Source: Pseudomonadota bacterium
GTDB lineage: Bacteria; Pseudomonadota; Gammaproteobacteria; Steroidobacterales; Woeseiaceae
NCBI GenBank assembly: GCA_022360335.1
Contig: JAKSCZ010000360.1
Location: 1-6,314 of the forward strand
DNA: 6,314 bases
Direction of reading: 5' to 3'
Shown here: positions 1 to 5,142 of the stretch, piece after piece
How positions within the stretch are numbered: the first letter of the stretch is position 1
Layout: every line of letters starts with the position of its first letter
Notes under the pieces: generated by a model
The model's input: only the letters and a program-made list of their open reading frames with translations
Told to the model about the DNA's origin: nothing
The model's database searches: none
Program-made: the position numbers and the translations under genes

Positions 1-13
1 AGACTGGAAATAA

Positions 14-26
14 GGTGACTGACACC
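14..26. repeat. Imperfect 13-base palindrome downstream of oppDF (weak terminator or repeat fragment)
   Basis: GGTGACTGACACC has six-base arms around a central T with one mismatched pair. Read on the minus strand, after the oppDF stop, the same bases can form a four-pair GGTG/CACC stem with a five-base loop followed by TTATTT. This could be a weak rho-independent terminator for the opp operon, or the edge of a palindromic intergenic repeat that continues beyond the window. The stem is too short to be convincing by itself. Confidence 0.3.
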
Positions 27-29
27 CAA

Positions 30-1751
30 TTAGTTGGCGAAGTGGCAGGCGACGAGCGTGCCGGCGACGTCGCGCAACACCGGCGCCTGGTTCCTGCAAA
101 GCGCCTCGGCCCCGGGGCAGCGCGGGTGGAACACACAGCCGGGCGGCGGATTCACGAGCGAGGATACCTCGCCGCGCAGCGGCGCGCGGCCCGGCAGGGC
201 CACCGGATCCGGTACGGGCACCGAGTCGATCAATGCCCGGGTATACGGGTGCAGCGGCGACGCGAACAGCCTCGCGCAGTCGGCCCGCTCGACGAGCCGC
301 CCCATGTACATGACGAAGACACGGTGGCTGATCGACCGTACGACGGCAAGATCGTGCGAGATGAACACCACCGCGAGGCCCGTCCGCGCCTGGACGCCGC
401 GCAGCAGCGCGAGTACCTGCTCGCGCACGGCGCCGTCGAGCGCCGCGACGGCCTCGTCGCAGATCAGCACGTTCGGGTCGAGTACCAGGGCACGGGCGAT
501 CGCGACACGTTGCGCCTCGCCGCCCGACAGTTCGTGCGGGAAGCGGCGCAGATGGCTCTCGTCGAGGCCGACCTCGGCGAGTATCGCGACGACCCGCGCC
601 CGCCGCGCCGCGGCCGTCATGCCCTGCTCGTGCACGAGCAGCGGTTCCGCGACGATCGCCTGCACGCGCATCTGCGGGTTCAGCGCACCGACCGGGTCCT
701 GGAACAGGAGCTGCAGGTCCCGGCGGCGGTTCGGCGCGCGGCGCTCGACCCGGCCGGCCAGGGGTTCTCCCGCGTAGACGACGCGGCCCGAGGCCAGCGG
801 CACGAGTCCGAGGACGGCGCGTACGAGACTCGACTTTCCGGAGCCCGACTCGCCGACGACCGCGATCGTCTCGCCCCGCCGGACGCAGAAGCTCACATCG
901 GTGACCGCGCGCAGGTCCCGGTAGTCGACCGTCGCGCCGCTGACGCTGAGGATCGCGGCGGCAGACACCTTCGGCAGCGTTTCGCCGCGGTCGATGCGCG
1001 GCGCGGCCTCGACGAGCCGCCGCGTATGCGGGTTGCCGGGCGACGCGAACAGCGCGGTCGTCGGCCCCTGGTCGACGAGACGCCCGCCGTCGAGCACGAT
1101 CATGTGCTCGCAGCGGCCCGCGACGATGCCCAGGTCGTGCGTGATCAGAAGAAGCGCCGTGTCGTCGCGAATGTCCTCGAGCAGATCGAGTATCTGCGCC
1201 TGCACCGTAACGTCGAGCGCGGTCGTGGGCTCGTCCGCGATCAGCAGGTCCGGTTTCGCAATCAGCGCCGACGCGATCATGACGCGCTGCCGCATGCCGC
1301 CCGACAGTTCGTGCGGCCATGCGCGGAACTGGCGCTCGGGGTCCGGCAGCCCGACGCGCGCCAGCATCTCGATGACGCGGGCGTCGGCCCCCGCGGCGCC
1401 GGCGAGGTCATGAGCGATCAGGACCTGCCGCAGCTGCATTCCGATGCGCAGGTGCGGATTCAGGGCCTGCATCGGATCCTGGAAAACCATGCCGATGCGG
1501 CGCGCCCGGATCGCATCGAGCGTCGCTTCGGCGGCGCCGACGAGTTGCCGGCCGTCGAACTCGATGCTGCCGCCGACCTCGGCGCGCTTCGGGAGCAGCC
1601 CCAGGACGGCCAGCGCCGATTGCGATTTGCCCGATCCCGATTCGCCGACGAGGCCCACGGATTCGCCGCGATCGACGTACAGATCGACGCCGTCGACGAC
1701 GACGTCATCGCCGTAGCGAATCGTGAGACCCGTGACGTCGAGAAGGCTCAC
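30..1751 (-). CDS. oppDF: Fused OppD-OppF peptide ABC transporter ATP-binding protein (two ATPase domains)
   Basis: This 573-residue protein carries two complete ABC ATPases and should energise import through OppBC from the cytoplasmic side. Domain 1 (about 1-262, OppD-like): Walker A GESGSGKS 36-43, Q-loop Gln91, signature LSGGMRQR 149-156, Walker B LLIADE 169-174, switch His205. Domain 2 (about 265-573, OppF-like): Walker A 300-307, Gln351, signature LSGGEAQR 408-415, Walker B VLICDE 428-433, His466. Both sites look catalytically complete. The C-terminus has the oligopeptide-transporter extension (SPLHPYTRALI 498-508, then GCVFHPRC) with cysteines 539, 545, 552 and 569, the spacing known to hold a [4Fe-4S] cluster in some Dpp/Opp ATPases; domain 1 lacks this extension. 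In E. coli Opp the two ATPases are separate proteins; single-chain versions occur in YejF, GsiA and mycobacterial OppD. The GTG start at 1751 is fixed by the GTGA overlap and a GAGG site. Stop is TAA (32-30). The fusion is one open frame, not an assembly slip within a gap. Confidence 0.95.
   Translation of the reverse strand: MSLLDVTGLTIRYGDDVVVDGVDLYVDRGESVGLVGESGSGKSQSALAVLGLLPKRAEVGGSIEFDGRQLVGAAEATLDAIRARRIGMVFQDPMQALNPHLRIGMQLRQVLIAHDLAGAAGADARVIEMLARVGLPDPERQFRAWPHELSGGMRQRVMIASALIAKPDLLIADEPTTALDVTVQAQILDLLEDIRDDTALLLITHDLGIVAGRCEHMIVLDGGRLVDQGPTTALFASPGNPHTRRLVEAAPRIDRGETLPKVSAAAILSVSGATVDYRDLRAVTDVSFCVRRGETIAVVGESGSGKSSLVRAVLGLVPLASGRVVYAGEPLAGRVERRAPNRRRDLQLLFQDPVGALNPQMRVQAIVAEPLLVHEQGMTAAARRARVVAILAEVGLDESHLRRFPHELSGGEAQRVAIARALVLDPNVLICDEAVAALDGAVREQVLALLRGVQARTGLAVVFISHDLAVVRSISHRVFVMYMGRLVERADCARLFASPLHPYTRALIDSVPVPDPVALPGRAPLRGEVSSLVNPPPGCVFHPRCPGAEALCRNQAPVLRDVAGTLVACHFAN
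45..137 (-). other. Four-cysteine Fe-S-type motif at the C-terminus of OppDF
   Basis: Codons for Cys539, Cys545, Cys552 and Cys569 lie here, in the pattern C-x5-C-x6-C-x16-C, within the family extension that follows the peptide-transporter ATPase core. Equivalent cysteines coordinate a [4Fe-4S] cluster in structurally studied mycobacterial Opp/Dpp ATPases. Cluster binding in this protein is inferred from the cysteine pattern alone. Confidence 0.7.
1748..1751 (-). promoter_or_regulatory. GTGA stop/start overlap, oppC-oppDF, with GAGG ribosome binding site
   Basis: The GTG start of the fused ATPase (1751-1749) and the TGA stop of oppC (1750-1748) share bases, exactly repeating the oppB-oppC junction. 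A GAGG ribosome binding site sits at 1763-1760 on the minus strand, 8 bases before the GTG, the clearest such site in the operon. It supports this GTG as the start, because the frame upstream is only a shadow of oppC. Confidence 0.8.
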
Positions 1752-2557
1752 GATGCCTGCCTCGCGTCGAAATGGTCGCGCAGGCCGTCGCCGAGAAAAT
1801 TGAACGACATGAGTATGAGCGCGAGCAGCGCGGCCGGAATCAGCAGCGTCCACGACGCGCTCTCCATCCGGCCGACGCCTGCGTTGACGAGTGCGCCGAG
1901 CGACGTCTGAGGCTCCTGCACGCCCAGCCCCAGGAAGCTCAGGAACGACTCGACGAGAATCGCCTGGGGGATCGTCAGTGTGACGTAGACGACGACGATA
2001 CCGACCAGGTTGGGAGCGATATGCCGGAAGATGATGCGCGTCGTGCCGGCGCCGGCCAGCCGCGCCGCCTCGACGAACTCGCGCTCGCGCAGGCTCAGCG
2101 TCTGCCCGCGCACGATCCGGGCCATGTCCAGCCAGTTGATTGCGCCGATCGCGACGAAGATGAGCAGGAAATTCCGTTCGAACGCGACCATCAGCAGGAT
2201 GACGAAGAAGATGAACGGCAACGCATACAGCGTGTCGACCGCGCGCATCATCGCTGCATCGACGCGGCCGCCGACGTAGCCTGCAACGGCGCCGTAGGCC
2301 ACGCCGATGACGAGGCTGACCATGCTCGCCACGATCGCGACGATGAGCGTGACGCGGACGCCGAGCATCGTGCGCACGAACAGATCGCGCCCGAGATCGT
2401 CGGTACCGAAGAAGTGCATGCCGCCGACGGACGGCGGCGCGAGCAGCTTCTCGAAGTTCGTCGTCACGTAGTCGTTCGGGCTGAGCCATGGCCCGACGAG
2501 CGCGAGCAGCGCGACAACGCCCAAAAAGACGGCCGATGCCTTGATCGTGCGGCTCAC
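1748..2557 (-). CDS. oppC: OppC-like oligopeptide ABC transporter permease
   Basis: This is the second inner-membrane permease subunit, partner of OppB. It has 269 residues from the GTG at 2557, about 30 fewer than E. coli OppC (302); the missing part is the cytoplasmic N-terminal leader, so the protein starts almost directly at TM1 (about 7-23). The reading frame continues upstream to 3001, but that extension is an Arg-rich shadow of oppB. Landmarks are FGTDDLGRDLFVR (50-62), typical of the OppC/DppC N-terminal domain, hydrophobic segments near 69-92, 110-135, 185-208 and 236-256, MARIVRGQTLSLREREFVEAA (145-165) with the EAA coupling loop continuing to RHIAPN (178-183), ESFLSFLGLG (203-212) and the C-terminal FNFLGDGLRDHFD (252-264). 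Its TGA stop (1750-1748) overlaps the GTG of the downstream ATPase. Assignment to the OppC branch rests on close similarity to E. coli OppC through the central region. Confidence 0.95.
   Translation of the reverse strand: MSRTIKASAVFLGVVALLALVGPWLSPNDYVTTNFEKLLAPPSVGGMHFFGTDDLGRDLFVRTMLGVRVTLIVAIVASMVSLVIGVAYGAVAGYVGGRVDAAMMRAVDTLYALPFIFFVILLMVAFERNFLLIFVAIGAINWLDMARIVRGQTLSLREREFVEAARLAGAGTTRIIFRHIAPNLVGIVVVYVTLTIPQAILVESFLSFLGLGVQEPQTSLGALVNAGVGRMESASWTLLIPAALLALILMSFNFLGDGLRDHFDARQAS
2554..2557 (-). promoter_or_regulatory. GTGA stop/start overlap, oppB-oppC
   Basis: The bases GTGA on the minus strand contain both the GTG start of oppC (2557-2555) and the TGA stop of oppB (2556-2554). Upstream, only a weak GGGTG-like purine stretch could serve as ribosome binding site. 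This arrangement typically allows the terminating ribosome to restart on the next gene, keeping the two permease subunits near equal amounts. Confidence 0.8.
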
Positions 2558-3477
2558 CGGTAGCGCACCCGCGGGTCGATGACGCCGTAGAGAACGTCGA
2601 CGACGAGGTTCAGCGCGACGATCAGCGACGCGTAGAACACGACGATGCCCAGCACGAGCGTGTAGTCCCGGTTCAGCGCGCCGCGCACGAAGAACTGGCC
2701 GACGCCGGGTATGCCGAACACTTCCTCGACGACGACCGAACCCGTCAGGATGGCGGCGATCGCGGGACCTAAGTACGACAGTACCGGCAGCATGGCCGGC
2801 TTCAGCGCGTGGACGCGGACCACGGTCGCCGTGCCGAGGCCCTGCGCCCGCGCCGTGCGGATGAAATCGCGCCCCAGGACGTCGATCAGGCTGGCCCGCG
2901 TCAGGCGGGCGATGTACGCGATCTGCGGGAGCGCGAGCGTGACCACGGGCAGCACGTAGCGCCCGACGCCCGGCGCGCCGCTCCACCCGGCGGGCAGCCA
3001 CTTGAGCTTCACGGCGAACAGCAGGATGAGCGCCGGTGCGACGACGAACACCGGAATCGAGATGCCCGTCATCGAAAAGCCCATGATCAGGCGATCGAGC
3101 ACCGAGTCCTGCCGCAGCGCGGCGAGCGTGCCGGCCCCGACGCCGAGAACGAGCGCGAGCGACATCGCCGCGGCGCCCAGCATCAGCGAGTAAGGGAGCG
3201 CGCCGCCGATCAGTTCGGAGACGCTGCGATCGACGTATCGAAAGGACGGACCGAGGTCGCCGCGCAGCAGCCCGCCGACGTAGCGCAGGAACTGCTTCGG
3301 CAGAGGATCGTCGAGATCGTAGGCCGTATTGAGATTCGCTTCGATGTCGGGCGAGACGACGCGGTCGTCCGCGAACGGTCCGCCCGGCGCGGCGTGCACC
3401 ATCACGAACGCGAGAGCGATGACCAGCAGCAGCGTCGGTATCGCTCCCAGGATGCGGAGCAGCGTGTATCGCAGCAA
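2554..3477 (-). CDS. oppB: OppB-like oligopeptide ABC transporter permease
   Basis: This inner-membrane permease subunit pairs with OppC to form the peptide channel. It has 307 residues against 306 in E. coli OppB and aligns over its full length. Visible landmarks are the N-terminal segment LLRILGAIPTLLLVIALAFVM (TM1, about 9-29), the APGGPF motif (30-35), GDLGPSFRY (73-81), hydrophobic segments near 95-120, 131-156, 174-192, 232-250 and 274-297, the EAA-type coupling loop DFIRTARAQGL...HALKPAMLP (204-231) that docks on the ATPase, and the closing VDVLYGVIDPRVRY (293-306). The start is TTG at 3477-3475: the oppA stop TAG lies in the same frame 21 bases upstream and no ATG or GTG occurs between them. 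A weak GGA ribosome binding site lies 8 bases before TTG. The stop TGA (2556-2554) overlaps the GTG of oppC. Translation is probably coupled to its neighbours. Confidence 0.95.
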   Translation of the reverse strand: MLRYTLLRILGAIPTLLLVIALAFVMVHAAPGGPFADDRVVSPDIEANLNTAYDLDDPLPKQFLRYVGGLLRGDLGPSFRYVDRSVSELIGGALPYSLMLGAAAMSLALVLGVGAGTLAALRQDSVLDRLIMGFSMTGISIPVFVVAPALILLFAVKLKWLPAGWSGAPGVGRYVLPVVTLALPQIAYIARLTRASLIDVLGRDFIRTARAQGLGTATVVRVHALKPAMLPVLSYLGPAIAAILTGSVVVEEVFGIPGVGQFFVRGALNRDYTLVLGIVVFYASLIVALNLVVDVLYGVIDPRVRYR

Positions 3478-3495
3478 GTCGTTGATCCGGTACGA

Positions 3496-5100
3496 CTAAT
3501 CAGTCGTCTTGAGGCTCAGGTGCTGACTGTAATGATAATCCAGGACGTTGTCTCCCCAGCCCGAAACCTGCGGGCTGACGAGATGCCTGCTGACCCAGAC
3601 GTAAAGCGGGATGACCGGGTGATCCGACAGCAGCACGCGCTCCGCTTCCTCGAGGTAGAGGCGGCGGCGTTCGGGATCGACCTGCGCCGCGGCGCGCGCC
3701 ATCAGATCGTCGTACTCGTCGCTCGCGTAGCGCGGCATGTTGGCCGGGCTGCCCTTTTGCAGGATGCTCAGGAAGGTGTGCGCGTCGTTGTAATCGCCAA
3801 TCCAGCTCGAACGGAACACCTGCGTAATCTCCGCAGCGCGCATGTTCGCCAGCAGCACCTGGAATTCCTCGTTGATCAGCGTCGCCTCGATGCCGAGCAC
3901 CTCGCGCCACATTGCCTGGATCGCCACGGCGATGCGCTTGTTCGTGTCGTTGGTGTTGTAGCGAACCTCGACCTGCAGCGGTTCGTCCGGACCGTAGCCG
4001 GCTTCCTTGTACCGCAACCTCGCAAGCCGCTCGCGTTCCTGTTTGTTCAGGGCGGCAAATGCGAGCCGCGGCGGCTCGTAATTGTGCACGCCGGGCGGCA
4101 CCCAGCTGTATGCCGGCCGTTCGCCCCGTCCGAGGACTTTCTCCGCGAGCAGCTCGCGATCGATCGCCATCGACAGCGCCTCGCGCAGCGCCGGATTGTC
4201 CGAAAACGGCGCTTTGGTCAGGTTGAAACCGTAATAGTAAACGCTCAGGTACGGGGCGATTCTGAGCTGGGCGCCGTACTCGTCCCTGACCTGCGCGAAA
4301 CTGTCGGTCGGCACCGTGCTCGTGACGTGCAGTTCCCCGGCGCGGTAGCGATTCAGCTCCGCCGCGTTCTGGACGACGACATGGTAGTTCACGGCGTCGA
4401 TACTCGTCGCCGCGTCGTTCCAGTAATGCGGATTGCGTTTCAGGGAGACGAGCGAACCCGGCACCCACGCATCCAGCCTGTACGCACCGTTCGAGACGAG
4501 TTTGCCCGGGCGCGCGAAGCCGTCGCCGTGCGTCTCGAACGCGCCCGGATGGATCGGGAACGTGCTCGGGTGCGTCAACAGGCCGGTCAGGTACGGCGTC
4601 GGCTGAACCAGCCTGAGGACGACGGTCCGGTCGTCGGGCGCTTCGACGCCGAGCATCGATACCGGGATATCGCCCGAAACGATGCCGTCGGCGTTCTCGA
4701 TGTCGACGATCATCTGCGCATAGAACGCCGCGGTCGCCGGATTGACGAGCCGGCGCATCCCCGCGACGAAGTGAGCGGCGGTCAGGGCATCGCCGTTCGA
4801 CCATTTCAGGCCGTCGCGCAGACGGAACGTGTAGGTCAGTCCGTCGTCCGAGACGTCCCAGCGCTCGGCCGCTGCCGGTACGAGTTCACCGGTCGCCGTG
4901 TACGCTGCGAGTCCCTCACCGAGGTCGCGCAGCACCTCGGCCGCCTGCACGCTGCGGGCTTTGTGATGATCGAGGGTCTCGGGATCGGACGGCAGGCCGC
5001 GCTGCAGCGTGTTGCCGGCGACCGGCGCCGGCTCCGAACAGCCCCACGTGACGAGCAGCGCGGCGATCGCGAGAGCCGTAATGGCGCGAAACGACGTCAT
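3496..5100 (-). CDS. oppA: OppA-like peptide ABC transporter substrate-binding protein, probable lipoprotein
   Basis: This is a periplasmic-side solute-binding protein of the SBP_bac_5 (cluster C) family, expected to capture oligopeptides and hand them to OppBC. It has 534 residues, close to E. coli OppA (543). The ATG at 5100 gives a proper signal peptide: Arg5, a hydrophobic stretch at 6-17, then TWGC with Cys21 as probable lipidation site, although Trp at -2 is unusual for a lipobox. Family landmarks line up with E. coli OppA: LVPAAAERWDVSDDGLTYTF (74-92), LKWSNGDALTAAHFV (98-112), SNGAYRLDAW (203-212), RNPHYW (222-227) and APFSDNPALREALSMAIDRE (297-316). Asp436 in GDYND matches the Asp419 that holds the peptide amino terminus in OppA; Arg421 and Arg430 match Arg404 and Arg413. 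The stop is TAG (3498-3496). It is the first transporter gene of the cluster and the only one with an ATG start. A murein-tripeptide (MppA-like) or other short-peptide specificity cannot be excluded. Confidence 0.92.
   Translation of the reverse strand: MTSFRAITALAIAALLVTWGCSEPAPVAGNTLQRGLPSDPETLDHHKARSVQAAEVLRDLGEGLAAYTATGELVPAAAERWDVSDDGLTYTFRLRDGLKWSNGDALTAAHFVAGMRRLVNPATAAFYAQMIVDIENADGIVSGDIPVSMLGVEAPDDRTVVLRLVQPTPYLTGLLTHPSTFPIHPGAFETHGDGFARPGKLVSNGAYRLDAWVPGSLVSLKRNPHYWNDAATSIDAVNYHVVVQNAAELNRYRAGELHVTSTVPTDSFAQVRDEYGAQLRIAPYLSVYYYGFNLTKAPFSDNPALREALSMAIDRELLAEKVLGRGERPAYSWVPPGVHNYEPPRLAFAALNKQERERLARLRYKEAGYGPDEPLQVEVRYNTNDTNKRIAVAIQAMWREVLGIEATLINEEFQVLLANMRAAEITQVFRSSWIGDYNDAHTFLSILQKGSPANMPRYASDEYDDLMARAAAQVDPERRRLYLEEAERVLLSDHPVIPLYVWVSRHLVSPQVSGWGDNVLDYHYSQHLSLKTTD
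5038..5100 (-). other. Signal peptide with atypical lipobox in OppA
   Basis: Residues 1-21 of OppA form a short n-region with Arg5, a hydrophobic core (AITALAIAALLV) and the sequence LVTWGC ending in Cys21 (codon 5040-5038). No better signal peptidase I site is obvious, and the chain after Cys21 (SEPAPVAGN) is Pro/Ala-rich like a lipoprotein tether. Gly at -1 fits signal peptidase II, but Trp at -2 is outside the usual residues there. Ser at +2 would, under the enteric Lol rule, predict an outer-membrane destination. Confidence 0.65.
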
Positions 5101-5142
5101 GTGCAGAGCATACCCGAGATGGGACCGCCCGCGGCCGGAACC
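5101..5142 (-). other. mnmG-oppA intergenic gap, no terminator or promoter seen
   Basis: This 42-base spacer separates the mnmG stop from the oppA ATG. It is GC-rich on the mnmG side and contains a CCGCGG palindrome, but no hairpin followed by a T run and no recognisable -35/-10 pair. There is no AGGAGG-like ribosome binding site; the nearest G run (CGGG) lies more than 12 bases before the ATG. The last bases hold an out-of-frame ATG (5111-5109) that opens a four-codon ORF (M-L-C-T) whose TGA overlaps the oppA ATG as ATGA. Read-through transcription from mnmG into oppA is therefore plausible, though this is inferred from what is absent. Confidence 0.5.

Noticed and set aside
15..1910. 631-residue open frame on the plus strand opposite the ATPase gene
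   Set aside because: It is Arg/Asp/Ala-rich with no recognisable domain and lies wholly antisense to clear ABC ATPase and permease coding sequence. Long antisense frames are expected in DNA this GC-rich.
1752..2489. Upstream extension of the ATPase frame giving an 819-residue protein
   Set aside because: The extra 246 residues are an Arg-rich out-of-frame reading of oppC. The GTG at 1751 has a GAGG site and begins a normal ABC domain.
1772..2563. 263-residue plus-strand frame rich in Asp, Glu and Arg
   Set aside because: It is the complement of the hydrophobic oppC gene; hydrophobic codons read backwards give charged residues. No independent start signal or domain is seen.
2558..3001. Upstream extension of oppC to 417 residues
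   Set aside because: This stretch is a shadow frame of oppB with no permease-like sequence; the GTG at 2557 abuts TM1 and overlaps the oppB stop.
3500..4804. 434-residue minus-strand frame inside oppA
   Set aside because: It is a different frame of the same strand, Arg/Gly/Ala-rich, with no family similarity; the oppA frame is fully explained.
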